Of a DNA stretch of 64,000 nucleotides, positions 41,845 to 51,215 are shown in pieces. The DNA is taken from positions 1,612,001-1,676,000 of the forward strand of contig NZ_CP099490.1 in assembly GCF_023923205.1 (NCBI RefSeq). The letters are read 5' to 3'. A program made the position numbers and the translations under genes. Position 1 is the stretch's first letter, and the number at the start of each line of letters is the position of its first letter. Source of the stretch: Ornithinimicrobium cryptoxanthini. GTDB taxonomy: Bacteria > Actinomycetota > Actinomycetes > Actinomycetales > Dermatophilaceae. The notes under the pieces are model-generated. The model was not told where the DNA came from. It made no database searches and saw only the letters and a list, made by a program, of their open reading frames with translations.

Positions 41845-43389
41845 GTGCTGATCGGCGTCCCCACTGAGTCCACGTCCGGCGAGACACGTGTGGCGGCCAC
41901 GCCCAGCACGGTGCGCAAGCTGATCGCCCTGGGCCACGACGTCGTCGTGCAGTCCGGTGCGGGGGAGCGGGCCAGCTATCCGGACGAGCAGTATGCCGAG
42001 GCGGGCGCCCGTCTTGACTCCGGCCCGGGCGTCTGGGACGCCGACTTCGTGGCAAAGATCGAGGCGCCCAGCACCGACGAGGTGAGCCAGCTGCAGGCAG
42101 GATCATTCCTGGCCACCCAGCTCGGCCCAGCCCAGCGGCCTGAGCTGCTCGCAGCCCTCGCAGAGCGTGGGGTCACCGCACTGGCGATGGACGCGGTGCC
42201 CAGGATCTCCCGGGCCCAGTCGCTGGACGTCCTGTCCTCGATGACCAACATCGGGGGCTACCGCGCGGTGATCGAGGCGGCCAACGAGTTCGGCTCCGTC
42301 TTCACCGGACAGGTCACCGCTGCTGGCACAGTGCCGCCGGCCAAGGTGTTCATCATCGGCGCCGGGGTCGCCGGGCTCGCGGCCATCGGGACCGCCAGCA
42401 GCCTGGGAGCCGTCGTGCGGGCCTTCGACATCCGGCCCGAGGTGGGCGAGCAGGTCGAGTCGATGGGCGCAGAGTTCGTGCGCATCGACCTGGGTGACCA
42501 GGACGAGAGCAGCGACGGCTACGCCAAAGAGATGGGGGAGGACCTCCAGCGCCGCGCCATGGAGGTCTATGCCCATGAGTGTGCCGAGGCAGACATCGTC
42601 ATCACCACCGCGCTGATCCCCGGTCGCGACGCTCCGACCCTGGTCACTGCGGAGACTGTCGCGGCGATGCGTCCCGGCAGCGTGCTCGTGGACATGGCCG
42701 CCCGCAACGGCGGCAACTGCGAGCTGACCGTGCCGGGTGAGGTCATCACCACCCCCAACGGCGTGCGGATCGTCGGCTACACAGACCTGCCGGCCCGCCT
42801 GCCCACGCAGGCCTCCCAGCTCTATGGCACCAACATCGTCAACCTCGTCACGTTGCTGACCCCGGCCAAGGACGGTCGGGTCGTCCTGGATCTCGAGGAC
42901 GAGGTCCAGCGCGGCCTGACGGTGACCCACGAGCGCAAGGTCCTCTGGCCACCGCCACCGGTCGCGGTCTCCGCCACCCCCACAAGACCGGCTGAGGCGA
43001 CGCCTGTCACCCCGCCGGAACCGACCAAGCCCAAGGACCCGCGGCGGGGCTACGTCGCGATGGGGCTGGCCGCGGTCCTGTTCGCACTCGTGGCCAGCGT
43101 GTCACCGCCTGCCTTCCTCGGCCACTTCACCGTCTTCGCGCTGGCGGTCATCGTCGGCTTCTATGTGATCAGCAACGTCACGCATGCGCTGCACACGCCG
43201 CTCCTGGCGGAGACCAACGCGATCAGTGGGATCATCCTGGTCGGCGCACTGCTGCAGGTCGGCAACGAGGACGTTCTGGTGCGCAGCCTGGCCCTGGTGG
43301 CAACGGTCGTGGCCAGCATCAACGTGTTCGGCGGCTTCGCCGTGACTGGTCGGATGCTGCGCATGTTCCACCGGGGAGAGTCGGCATGA
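41845..43389 (+). CDS. pntA: NAD(P) transhydrogenase subunit alpha PntA
   Basis: A 514-residue protein. Residues ~1-375 are the NAD-binding domain ([53 protein letters not shown]), and the C-terminus carries the membrane segments ([51 protein letters not shown]) fused to it as in E. coli. A Pro/Thr linker separates the parts. GTG at 41845 behind AAAGGAG. It overlaps pntB by ATGA. The complex uses the proton gradient to reduce NADP with NADH, which would serve PhaB and biosynthesis. Confidence 0.95.
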   Translation: MLIGVPTESTSGETRVAATPSTVRKLIALGHDVVVQSGAGERASYPDEQYAEAGARLDSGPGVWDADFVAKIEAPSTDEVSQLQAGSFLATQLGPAQRPELLAALAERGVTALAMDAVPRISRAQSLDVLSSMTNIGGYRAVIEAANEFGSVFTGQVTAAGTVPPAKVFIIGAGVAGLAAIGTASSLGAVVRAFDIRPEVGEQVESMGAEFVRIDLGDQDESSDGYAKEMGEDLQRRAMEVYAHECAEADIVITTALIPGRDAPTLVTAETVAAMRPGSVLVDMAARNGGNCELTVPGEVITTPNGVRIVGYTDLPARLPTQASQLYGTNIVNLVTLLTPAKDGRVVLDLEDEVQRGLTVTHERKVLWPPPPVAVSATPTRPAEATPVTPPEPTKPKDPRRGYVAMGLAAVLFALVASVSPPAFLGHFTVFALAVIVGFYVISNVTHALHTPLLAETNAISGIILVGALLQVGNEDVLVRSLALVATVVASINVFGGFAVTGRMLRMFHRGESA

Positions 43390-44777
43390 CCCTCAACCTG
43401 GTGCAGGCGGCATACATCATCGCCGCGGTCCTCTTCGTCCTCTCCCTGGCGGGCCTGTCCAAGCACGAGACGGCCCGCCGCGGCAACGCGCTGGGGATCA
43501 TTGGTATGACGATCGCCCTGGTGGCGACGATCTGGCTGGCTGCCGAGCGGGCCGCCAACCCCGGGCTCACCCTGGCGCTCATCGCGGCGGCGATGGCCGT
43601 GGGGGCGAGCATCGGTCTGTGGCGGGCCCGGGTCGTGGAGATGACCGGCATGCCGCAGCTGATCGCGATGCTGCACAGCTTTGTCGGCATCGCCGCCGTC
43701 CTGATCGGTTACAACGCCTACCTGTCCCCAGGGCCGCTGACCGGCTCCGAGGTGACCATCCACCTGGTCGAGGTGTTCCTCGGGGTCTTCATCGGCGCGG
43801 TGACCTTCACGGGGTCGGTGGTCGCGGCGCTCAAGCTCAGCGCCCGGATCAGCTCCAACCCCCTGATGCTGCCGCACCGGCATCTGCTCAACCTCGTGGC
43901 GCTGCTCGCCTCAGCCGGACTGCTGGTCTGGTTCATCCTCGGTCACGCACTGCTCCCGCTGCTGCTGATGACGGTCATCGGCCTCGCGTTCGGCTGGCAC
44001 CTCGTGGCCTCGATCGGCGGCGGTGACATGCCGATCGTGGTGTCGATGCTCAACAGCTACTCCGGCTGGGCAGCTGCGGCCGCAGGCTTCATGCTCGGCA
44101 ACGACCTGCTCATCGTGACCGGTGCCCTGGTCGGCTCCTCGGGTGCGATCCTGAGCTATCTGATGTGCCAGGGCATGAACCGCTCCTTCATCTCGGTGAT
44201 CGCCGGTGGCTTCGGGACGGAGGGCGCCACCTTCGAGGCCGACGAGGACTATGGCGAGCACCGTGAGAGCAACGCCGCCGACGTGGCCGAGCTGTTGCGG
44301 CACGCCAAGTCCGTTGTCATCACCCCCGGCTACGGGATGGCGGTCGCCCGGGCGCAGTATCCCGTCGCCGACCTGACCAGCAAGCTGCGCAAGCTGGGGG
44401 TCAACGTGCGCTTCGGCATACACCCGGTCGCCGGGCGACTGCCGGGGCACATGAACGTCCTGCTCGCCGAGGCCAAGGTGCCCTACGACATCGTGCTCGG
44501 GATGGAGGAGGTCAATGAGGACCTGCCGCAGACCGACGTCGTGCTCGTCATCGGCGCCAACGACACGGTTAACCCGGCGGCTGTCGACCAGCCGAGCTCG
44601 CCGATCGCCGGGATGCCGGTGATCGAGGTGTGGAAGGCCCGTGAGGTTGTCGTGCTGAAGCGTTCGATGGCCAGCGGTTATGCCGGGGTGCAGAACCCGC
44701 TGTTCTTCCGGGACAACACCCGGATGCTCTTCGGCGACGCCAAGGATGTCGTCGAAGATGTCGTCAAGCTGCTCTGA
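43386..44777 (+). CDS. pntB: NAD(P) transhydrogenase subunit beta PntB
   Basis: A 463-residue membrane protein. About nine hydrophobic segments occupy residues 1-260, with [19 protein letters not shown] and [19 protein letters not shown]. The NADP-binding domain begins [21 protein letters not shown] and contains the NADP loop [10 protein letters not shown] with [18 protein letters not shown] overlaps the pntA stop. Together they form the proton-translocating transhydrogenase. Confidence 0.96.
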   Translation: MTLNLVQAAYIIAAVLFVLSLAGLSKHETARRGNALGIIGMTIALVATIWLAAERAANPGLTLALIAAAMAVGASIGLWRARVVEMTGMPQLIAMLHSFVGIAAVLIGYNAYLSPGPLTGSEVTIHLVEVFLGVFIGAVTFTGSVVAALKLSARISSNPLMLPHRHLLNLVALLASAGLLVWFILGHALLPLLLMTVIGLAFGWHLVASIGGGDMPIVVSMLNSYSGWAAAAAGFMLGNDLLIVTGALVGSSGAILSYLMCQGMNRSFISVIAGGFGTEGATFEADEDYGEHRESNAADVAELLRHAKSVVITPGYGMAVARAQYPVADLTSKLRKLGVNVRFGIHPVAGRLPGHMNVLLAEAKVPYDIVLGMEEVNEDLPQTDVVLVIGANDTVNPAAVDQPSSPIAGMPVIEVWKAREVVVLKRSMASGYAGVQNPLFFRDNTRMLFGDAKDVVEDVVKLL

Positions 44778-44885
44778 GTCCCGGTTGTAGCTCTGCGGCT
44801 GGTCGACTTCTTCGGCCACCCGGACCGCTATGGGGAGCGCCACACGCTCACGGTCCCGGTGGGGGACCGCCTACGCCTGGCTTAG
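44778..44885 (+). other. Possible gene fragment between pntB and the LLM gene
   Basis: A 35-codon frame without a start codon, running from the pntB stop to a TAG at 44883, translates as LVDFFGHPDRYGERHTLTV and ends VGDRLRLA. It reads like a real C-terminal protein end but I cannot name a family. It may be a fragment left by a deletion, or chance. Confidence 0.25.
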
Positions 44886-44886
44886 G

Positions 44887-46542
44887 TCACGCCTGACCGG
44901 GATAGAAGCCGACCCGGGCGAGTGGCTCGACGAGCTGCTCCTCCTCATACGACAGGTGTGACAGGAGGGTGTCGGTGAGCGCGTTGACCGCCTCGTCCAG
45001 CTGGCTGAAGTCGTCCGGCGTCGCGACAAAGGCGACCAGGGCGCGGTCCACCGCCTCGATGACGTCGTGGATCACCACGTGCTCCTGCTCGAGCCGGTCC
45101 AGCACCGGGGCCAGTGTCGTCTCCGCCGCGCGCAGGTGCGGGAAGACCGAGGCGTCCTCCAACCCGTGGTGCTGGGTGACGGTGGCGCAGTAGCGCGAGC
45201 AGTAGGCACCGAGGGTCCAGTTGTTCTGCTTCATCGTCATCTCGTTTAGCGACGACCGGGCACTCCCCACGTCTATCGTCATCTTCTTGACCTGGTCGAC
45301 GATCGAGCGCACCTGGGTGAGCTCGTCACGCAACATGTCGTGCACGTCGATCAGGTGCTTGCCGAGCTGGGCACCCTGCGCCGAGTAGGTGACCTCGGGG
45401 CCGGACTCCGCGCGCCGCGGACGGGTGGACTCGTCCCACAGCATGGTCTCGCTCAGGCGGGTGCCGTCGTCGGGGGTGGGGTGCACACCAAGCCGGTCGT
45501 ACTGACTTTGACCAGGGGAACTGCCACCGTCTGCACCTGTCGCACCGCCAAGCCCGCTCGCACCGTCGGCGCTTTCCACAGCGCCGACTGCGGAGGTCGA
45601 GGTCACGATGCGACCCTCCGCGTCGCTCTGCGGACCGGCGCCCGGCGCGTCGACGGGGGAGACCTGCGTGTCGACAGCCTGCCGCTGCCGCGCCACGATC
45701 TCCCGGACTGCGGGCGCCACCTCCTGACCGAAGAGCTCGATGGTGCCGGGGTCGTCGACGGCGAGGATGAAGGTGCTCGTCCCGTGCTGCACGGCCAGCT
45801 CAGCGAGCCGCTCCACCCAGGCCTGGACACTCCCGGAGGGGCGGCTGATGTTGAGCAGCCGGCGGATCTCTCGTGGGTCGCGACCCGCTGCCTTTGCCGC
45901 CCCGTCGATGATCTTGTTGCCGGTGCCTAGATCTGCGTCCGAGCTGAGATAGCCCTCCGAGGGCAGCCAGCCGTCTGCGAGCCGCCCGATGACGCGCAGC
46001 ATGCGGGGCTTGTAGGCCCCCAGCCAGATCCCGACGTGGTGCGCCGGCGCCGGACCACGCTTGGCGCCCGCGACGTGGTGGAACTGCCCCTCGACCCGCA
46101 GCGCAGCGGTCTCGCCGGCGGCCCAGATGCCGCGGATGATGGCGATCGCCTCCTGCAGCGCCTGCACGGACTCACCTGGCGTGCGCCGCTCGACGCCCAT
46201 CGCGACCATGGCATCCCAGAAGGCCCCTGTGCCCAGTCCCAGCTCCACCCGGCCGTTGCTCAGCAGGTCCAGACTGGCCACCGAGCGTGCCAGGACCGCG
46301 GGCTGGCGCAGCGGCAGGTTGGCGACGTTGGGCGCCAGGTGCACCCGCTCGGTGCGCGCGGCGACATAGCTGAGCAGTGTCCAGGTGTCCAGGAAGCCCG
46401 GCTGGTAGGGATGGTCCTGGAAGGTGACCAGGTCCAACCCCGCCCTCTCGCTCAGCTGTGCCAGGGACACCGCCTGCTGCGGTTGCGCGTTCGTCGGCGT
46501 GTGGAACGTGCCGAACTGGAGCTCGTGGCCGTAGTCGCTCAT
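44887..46542 (-). CDS. LLM flavin-dependent oxidoreductase fused to hemerythrin
   Basis: A 551-residue protein. Residues ~1-310 are a luciferase-like monooxygenase, probably FMN- or F420-dependent (LAQLSERAGLDLVTFQDHP; NGRVELGLGTGAFWD; GIWLGAYKPRMLRVIGRLADGWLPS). A ~90-residue Gly/Ser/Ala linker follows, then a hemerythrin domain: LIDVHDMLRDEL, VTQHHGLEDASVF, EQEHVVIHDVI and SHLSYEEEQL supply the iron ligands. ATG at 46542 with no clear ribosome site. The hemerythrin part could sense or deliver oxygen or NO to the oxidoreductase. Fusions like this occur in actinobacteria but their function is not known to me. Confidence 0.88.
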   Translation of the reverse strand: MSDYGHELQFGTFHTPTNAQPQQAVSLAQLSERAGLDLVTFQDHPYQPGFLDTWTLLSYVAARTERVHLAPNVANLPLRQPAVLARSVASLDLLSNGRVELGLGTGAFWDAMVAMGVERRTPGESVQALQEAIAIIRGIWAAGETAALRVEGQFHHVAGAKRGPAPAHHVGIWLGAYKPRMLRVIGRLADGWLPSEGYLSSDADLGTGNKIIDGAAKAAGRDPREIRRLLNISRPSGSVQAWVERLAELAVQHGTSTFILAVDDPGTIELFGQEVAPAVREIVARQRQAVDTQVSPVDAPGAGPQSDAEGRIVTSTSAVGAVESADGASGLGGATGADGGSSPGQSQYDRLGVHPTPDDGTRLSETMLWDESTRPRRAESGPEVTYSAQGAQLGKHLIDVHDMLRDELTQVRSIVDQVKKMTIDVGSARSSLNEMTMKQNNWTLGAYCSRYCATVTQHHGLEDASVFPHLRAAETTLAPVLDRLEQEHVVIHDVIEAVDRALVAFVATPDDFSQLDEAVNALTDTLLSHLSYEEEQLVEPLARVGFYPGQA

Positions 46543-46611
46543 GACGCGGCTGCGCTCGTGGAAGTCACAGTCCGACGCTACCCGGGGCTGGGGGTCAGCG
46601 TGGCCGGTGGG

Positions 46612-47913
46612 TCAGCGTGGCCGGTGGGTCAGCGTGTAGGCACCCAGCGCGAGGGCGATCATGGCGCCCGCAACCCCGAGCCAGTCATAGCCGAGGTGCT
46701 GCACGACCACTCCGGCGAGAGCCCCGGCTGCCGCTGCGGACAGCCCCATCACCAGGTCGGACGCGCCCTGGACCGCGGCGCGGTCCGCCACCGTGGATCC
46801 GGCGGCGATCAGACCCGATCCCGCCACCATCGTGCAGGACCAGCCCAACCCGAGCAGGAAGAGCCCGGCGAGCAACCCGATAGACCACCCCGCGACCGAG
46901 AGTGCTGCCAGGACGCAGGCCGCGACCAGGATCAGCACCCCGCCCAGGATCACAGGTCGTGCGCCCCACCGGTCGGTGAGATAGCCGGCGACCGGCGACA
47001 GGCCATACATCCCGAGGATGTGGATCGAGATGACGAAGCCGATGACCTCGACCTGCGCGTCCCCGTGAGCCATGTGAATCGGGGTCATCACCATCACCGC
47101 GACCATCACGACATGGCCACCGGTCACCGCCAGCGTGCCGAGGCGCAGCACGGGGGAGGCCAGGATCTGTCGCAGCCCGTGCGCGATCGAGCCTCGCTGC
47201 CTGGCCGTAGGCACCTGGGCGACCGTGCCCGTCGTCGGCGCCACCACGGGATGGCCGGTTGCCGAGTGGTCGGCGAGAGCACGCGCGGTCAGGAGCGGGT
47301 CCGGACGCAGCAGCACCGAGAGCACGACGGCCGCGACCAGGAAGCCGGCGGCGCTGAACAACCAGGCGCCCGCCAGGGGCGGGAGGCCCAAGGACTGCGC
47401 CAGCGCCTTGCCCGGTCCCAGGATGTTGGGCCCCAGCACCGATCCGACAGTGGTGGCCCAGACCACCAGACTGAGGTGCCGTCCGCGCCGCCTGGGTGGT
47501 GCCAGGTCGACCGCGGCATACCGAGCCTGGCTGTTGGCCGTCGAGGAGGCGCCGAACAGAGCCGTGCCGAGCAGCAGCAGGGGGAAGTTGCCGAGGACCG
47601 CTGCGGTGATCGCCAGCGCGGCACCGACCGTGCCGATCAGATAAGCGGCGACCAGGCCGACGCGTCGACCTCGGGCTGCCATCAGCGCGGCGATCGGGAT
47701 GGTGATCAGAGCGCCTCCGAGCACCTGTGTGGTGTTGGCCAGCCCAGAGAGGTCGTCGCGGCCACTGATCTCGGCGGCCATCAGCGCCGCGACGGCGATG
47801 CCGCTGGCCACCCCGACGCCACCGAGCACCTGGCTGCTCATCAGGGTGCCCACCGTGCGGTTCTGCAGTGCGTGGACCCCAGCGGCGTCCGGGGGCCGCG
47901 GGGCGGTCATCAT
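46612..47913 (-). CDS. MFS transporter
   Basis: A 433-residue major facilitator with about 12 membrane segments. LGGVGVASGIAVAALMAAEISG and the motif-A-like LMAARGRRVGLVAAYLIG mark the N-terminal half; YLTDRWGARPVILGGVLILVAACVLAALSV is the repeat in the second half, and a charged loop with polar residues (ADHSATGHPVVAPTTG) joins the halves. ATG at 47913 (or 47910) lacks a clear ribosome site. No associated regulator; substrate unknown, likely a drug or nutrient. Confidence 0.87.
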   Translation of the reverse strand: MMTAPRPPDAAGVHALQNRTVGTLMSSQVLGGVGVASGIAVAALMAAEISGRDDLSGLANTTQVLGGALITIPIAALMAARGRRVGLVAAYLIGTVGAALAITAAVLGNFPLLLLGTALFGASSTANSQARYAAVDLAPPRRRGRHLSLVVWATTVGSVLGPNILGPGKALAQSLGLPPLAGAWLFSAAGFLVAAVVLSVLLRPDPLLTARALADHSATGHPVVAPTTGTVAQVPTARQRGSIAHGLRQILASPVLRLGTLAVTGGHVVMVAVMVMTPIHMAHGDAQVEVIGFVISIHILGMYGLSPVAGYLTDRWGARPVILGGVLILVAACVLAALSVAGWSIGLLAGLFLLGLGWSCTMVAGSGLIAAGSTVADRAAVQGASDLVMGLSAAAAGALAGVVVQHLGYDWLGVAGAMIALALGAYTLTHRPR

Positions 47914-48056
47914 CGGCACAGTCTGCCAGGCACCCCGACCGACTCTGCCCACTCTGAGCCGACACGGCAGCGTGGCGCGCCGTTACCAGATTGTGACAAT
48001 TGTCGCCAGGTCCGGTACCGTCGTTGGAGCCCGTCGCACGACTGGCCGCGAGGAAC

Positions 48057-48226
48057 GGACGCCGAATCTTGTCACCGTCACCTCGGACCCCTGCACCCCC
48101 CTGACAAGAGCGGGGAACCCACGTTCCCCGGGAGAGAGACTCTCCCTTGGGGCCAAGGTTGGACCTGGCACCAGGTCTGACCCGGGCATCTCCAGCCCGC
48201 GCCCGACAGCTAACTCCGCAGGCGTT
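48057..48226 (+). ncRNA. Cyclic di-AMP riboswitch (ydaO/yuaA)
   Basis: The leader contains the conserved blocks of this riboswitch class: a 5' GACGCCGAATCTTGTCACC, GCGGGGAACCCAC before a CCCCGGG arm, and the 3' CCCGACAGCTAACTCCGCAGGC that is the actinobacterial hallmark. It ends at the ribosome site GGAGAGG. Such riboswitches control cell-wall hydrolase and resuscitation-factor genes in actinobacteria, exactly the gene type that follows. Binding of c-di-AMP normally turns expression off. Confidence 0.85.
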
Positions 48227-48239
48227 GGAGAGGTATGCC

Positions 48240-49238
48240 GTGACCCGACTGACCGCAGGCGGGCGCCACCGCGCGCCGAGCCGCATCGCGACAGCCCTGG
48301 CCCAGGGCCGCTACTCGACGACGTCCACCCTGTCGGTGGCCGCTTCGGGTGGCATCCTGGCGTCCTCGGTCCTGGTCGCCACGACCCAACCACAGGATCA
48401 CCTGCAGGCGGCCATGGCTGCCCTCGAGCCCGTGCTGAGCGCCGAGGTTGCCGGTGCTGCCCCGGACACACCCATGACGGAGGCGGACACGCTGAGCGTC
48501 GCTGCCGACGCACTGAGCCCCGCCGCCGCAGCCCTGGCCCTGCCCGGCAACGTCCAGACCTTCACCCAGCGCATCGACCGACCGGTCCAGGCTGTCGCCG
48601 CGCCGGCTGACGCAGACGTCGCCCCGATGGGCGAGCTGGGTTTTGTCGGCGTCACGCCGGTCGTCGAGGAGCCCGAGCCCGTCGCGGCGGTCGAGGAGAG
48701 CACGGCGGCTGCGGATGCGCCGTCGCAGGACCGCACCGAGACGACGGCAAGCCGTTCGACGGCGCGCTCGACCGCGCCCGCTGCGGCGCCTGAGCCGGCG
48801 CCCAAGCCCGCGCCAGCACCAGCACCCGCACCAGCACCAGAGCCGGCGCCCGCCCCGGCTCCCGCGCCCTCGGGAGGTGCCGAGACCGCGATCGGCTGGG
48901 CCTACAACCACCTCGGACTGCCCTACATCTATGGTTCGGCCAGCGGCGGGGGTTTTGACTGCTCGGGCTTCGTCAAGGCCGCCTATGCCGCAGCCGGCGT
49001 GAGCCTGCCGCACGGCAGTTCCGCGCAGTACTCCGCGACCTCCCGGGTCTCCCTGGACAACATCCAGCGCGGTGACCTGCTCTTCTACAGCCAGGGGAGC
49101 GGCATCTATCACGTCGCCATCTATCTCGGCGATGGTCAGGTCATCCACTCGCTGAGGGACTGGAGCGGCGGCTTCAGCGGCTCCAAGGTCACCGGGATGC
49201 ACTACTCGCCCGGCCTGTTCGCGGCCGGTCGGCCCTGA
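48240..49238 (+). CDS. Secreted NlpC/P60 peptidoglycan hydrolase
   Basis: A 332-residue protein. A basic start (TRLTAGGRHRAPSRIATALAQ) and a hydrophobic stretch (SVAASGGILASSVLVATT) act as an export signal. A long Ala/Pro-rich linker (PAPAPAPAPEPA) precedes the catalytic domain in the last ~110 residues: Cys in GGGFDCSGFVKAAY, His in GIYHVAIYLGDG, and a third His in QVIHSLRDWSGG. It cleaves stem peptides during growth or separation. GTG at 48240 with GGAGAGG, directly behind the c-di-AMP riboswitch, so expression responds to that second messenger. Confidence 0.93.
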   Translation: MTRLTAGGRHRAPSRIATALAQGRYSTTSTLSVAASGGILASSVLVATTQPQDHLQAAMAALEPVLSAEVAGAAPDTPMTEADTLSVAADALSPAAAALALPGNVQTFTQRIDRPVQAVAAPADADVAPMGELGFVGVTPVVEEPEPVAAVEESTAAADAPSQDRTETTASRSTARSTAPAAAPEPAPKPAPAPAPAPAPEPAPAPAPAPSGGAETAIGWAYNHLGLPYIYGSASGGGFDCSGFVKAAYAAAGVSLPHGSSAQYSATSRVSLDNIQRGDLLFYSQGSGIYHVAIYLGDGQVIHSLRDWSGGFSGSKVTGMHYSPGLFAAGRP

Positions 49239-49291
49239 TCACCTGAACGCACCGCATCACCTGAACGCACCGCATCACCTGAACGCACCGC
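49238..49291 (+). repeat. Three tandem 18-bp repeats
   Basis: ATCACCTGAACGCACCGC is repeated exactly three times (49238-49255, 49256-49273, 49274-49291), starting with the last base of the stop codon of the hydrolase gene. Exact identity suggests recent slippage expansion. Confidence 0.85.
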
Positions 49292-49339
49292 CGAGGGGCG
49301 GGTGAGGCTGTCCATCGACATCCTCACCCGCCCCTCGGC
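49290..49339. terminator. 18-bp-stem terminator hairpin
   Basis: GCCGAGGGGCGGGTGAGG (49290-49307) pairs perfectly with its reverse complement at 49322-49339 around a 14-base loop. It follows the hydrolase gene and repeats. No T-run, so it is a strong hairpin of the kind used in GC-rich actinobacteria, possibly bidirectional. Confidence 0.8.
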
Positions 49340-49407
49340 ATACGGTCCCTGGGTCCGCTCTCCGCGTCGTGCCGCCATTGGTTTGGTGACTGTCGGTGCC
49401 GGAGACC

Positions 49408-50358
49408 ATGATGACCACCGTGACTGACGCAGAGGCCGGACCGATCATCGTCGCGGAGGCCTTGACCAAGGTCTACGGGCAGACCAGAGCCGTCGACGGG
49501 ATCTCCTTCAGCATCACCAGCGGCGAGTCGTTCGGGTTGTTGGGCCCCAACGGCGCGGGCAAGTCGACGACGATGCGGATGATCGGCGGCACGCTGACCC
49601 GCACCGGCGGGTCGATGCTGGTGGCCGGCCTCGACCCGGACGCGCAGGGCCCGGAGGTGCGGGCCCACCTGGGTGTCGTGCCCCAGCAGGACAACCTCGA
49701 CGAGGAACTGTCGGTGCGCGACAACCTGATCGTCTACGGCCGCTACTTCGGACTCTCGCACTCCTACCTGCGCAGCAAGGCGGACGAGCTTCTCGAGTTC
49801 GCGCAGCTCACCGAGAAGGCCAGGGCCAAGGTCACGGCCCTGTCCGGCGGCATGAAGCGCCGCCTCACCATCGCCCGCTCGCTGATCAACGAGCCGCGGG
49901 TCCTGCTCCTCGACGAGCCGACCACCGGCCTGGACCCGCAGGCCCGACATGTCCTGTGGGACCGACTGTTCCGCCTCAAGGAGGTCGGTGTCACCCTCGT
50001 GGTGACCACCCACTTCATGGATGAGGCCGAACAGCTCTGTGACCGCCTCATCGTCGTGGACCACGGCCGGATCATGGCCGAGGGAAGCCCCCGGGCCCTG
50101 ATCCGCGAGTTCTCCACACGAGAGGTGCTCGAGGTCCGCTTCGGCGCGCGGCGCAACGCCGAGGTCGTGGATCGGCTCCAGGGCGTCGGCACGCGCCTGG
50201 AGGTCCTGCCAGACCGCATCCTCATCTATGCCGAGGACGGGGAGGCCGCGCTCGAGGACGTGACCCGCCTAGGACTGTCACCCATCACCTCCCTGGTGCG
50301 GCGGTCCTCGCTCGAGGATGTCTTCCTGCACCTGACGGGGCGGACCCTCGTTGACTGA
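49408..50358 (+). CDS. ABC exporter ATPase, DrrA-like
   Basis: A 316-residue ATP-binding protein of the daunorubicin-resistance/NodI type. Walker A GPNGAGKST, the Q-loop PQQDNLDEELSV, signature LSGGMKRRLTIARSL, Walker B VLLLDEPTTGLDP and the TTHFMDEAE H-loop are complete. The C-terminal SLEDVFLHLTGR domain is typical of DrrA. Start ATG 49408 or 49411 behind CCGGAG; a GTG 12 bp upstream is possible. It overlaps the following permease by 8 bp. Confidence 0.92.
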   Translation: MMTTVTDAEAGPIIVAEALTKVYGQTRAVDGISFSITSGESFGLLGPNGAGKSTTMRMIGGTLTRTGGSMLVAGLDPDAQGPEVRAHLGVVPQQDNLDEELSVRDNLIVYGRYFGLSHSYLRSKADELLEFAQLTEKARAKVTALSGGMKRRLTIARSLINEPRVLLLDEPTTGLDPQARHVLWDRLFRLKEVGVTLVVTTHFMDEAEQLCDRLIVVDHGRIMAEGSPRALIREFSTREVLEVRFGARRNAEVVDRLQGVGTRLEVLPDRILIYAEDGEAALEDVTRLGLSPITSLVRRSSLEDVFLHLTGRTLVD

Positions 50359-51214
50359 CAACATCCAGGATCTGCGCCAGCTCGCTGCCTCCGGCCGGGT
50401 CCCCGCACCGGAGGTCCTCGCCGCGCGCTCACGTCGCTGGGGCTGGTGGTACTTCGTGGAGTACTGGCTGCGCACCGCCCGCGCCTGGTTCGTCTCGATC
50501 CTGGTCTATATGGTCGGGGAGCCGCTGCTCTATCTCGTGGCGCTCGGCCTGGGGCTAGGCGCTCTTGTGGACAGCGGGGTCGGCACGGTCGACGGCGTGT
50601 CCTACCTGGTGTTCGTGGCACCGGCGTTGCTGATCTCGACGGTGGTGATGTCGACCGGTGGGGAGCTGACCTATCCGGTGATGGCGGGCTTCAAGTGGGA
50701 CCGGCTCTACTACGGCCCGGCCGCGACCCCGGTGACACCGGCGCAGATCGCGGTCGGCCAGTTCCTGGGCGTGATGATCCGGTTCACGCTCCAGGCGGGC
50801 ATCTTCTGGGCGATGCTCCTGGCGTTCGGGGCGGCCCCGCGCGGGTGGGCGATCTCGCTGCTGACCATCCCGATCGCAGTGCTGACCGCCGCCGCGTTCG
50901 GCGCACCCCTGCAGGCGTATGCCGCGAGCCTCACCGATGAGGGATACCAGTTCGCCTTCGTGCAGCGGTTCGTCATCATGCCGATGTTTCTCTTCGCCGG
51001 GACCTTCTTCCCGCTGTCCTCGATGCCTGGCTACCTGCACTGGATCGGCTGGGTCTCCCCGGTGTGGCACGGCACCCAGCTCTCGCGCCAGGTGACCTAC
51101 GGCGCGGTCGAGCCGGCGTGGCTCACCGTGGTGCACATCGCCTTCCTGGTCGTCCTGACGGCGCTCGGGCTCGTGTGGGCGCGCCGCAACTACACGGTGC
51201 GGTTGGGGAGCTGA
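50351..51214 (+). CDS. ABC-2 permease, DrrB-like (first of two)
   Basis: A 287-residue membrane protein with about six hydrophobic segments, the first at WFVSILVYMVGEPLLYLVALGLGLG, and FIMPMFLFAGTFFPLSSMPGYLHWIGWVSPVWHGTQL, the family signature. The TTG at 50351 with GGGGCGGA upstream is chosen because the coding start overlaps the ATPase stop. Forms an exporter with the ATPase and the following permease. Confidence 0.88.
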   Translation: MTDNIQDLRQLAASGRVPAPEVLAARSRRWGWWYFVEYWLRTARAWFVSILVYMVGEPLLYLVALGLGLGALVDSGVGTVDGVSYLVFVAPALLISTVVMSTGGELTYPVMAGFKWDRLYYGPAATPVTPAQIAVGQFLGVMIRFTLQAGIFWAMLLAFGAAPRGWAISLLTIPIAVLTAAAFGAPLQAYAASLTDEGYQFAFVQRFVIMPMFLFAGTFFPLSSMPGYLHWIGWVSPVWHGTQLSRQVTYGAVEPAWLTVVHIAFLVVLTALGLVWARRNYTVRLGS

Positions 51215-51215
51215 C

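Noticed and set aside
46036..48180. Open frame of 714 codons on the plus strand
   Set aside because: It overlaps the LLM and MFS genes in antisense and reads as an Arg/His/Gln-rich shadow.
48780..48875. Repeat array in the hydrolase gene
   Set aside because: The periodic CAGCACCAGCACC pattern encodes the Pro-Ala linker of the protein and is not a CRISPR or DNA-level repeat.
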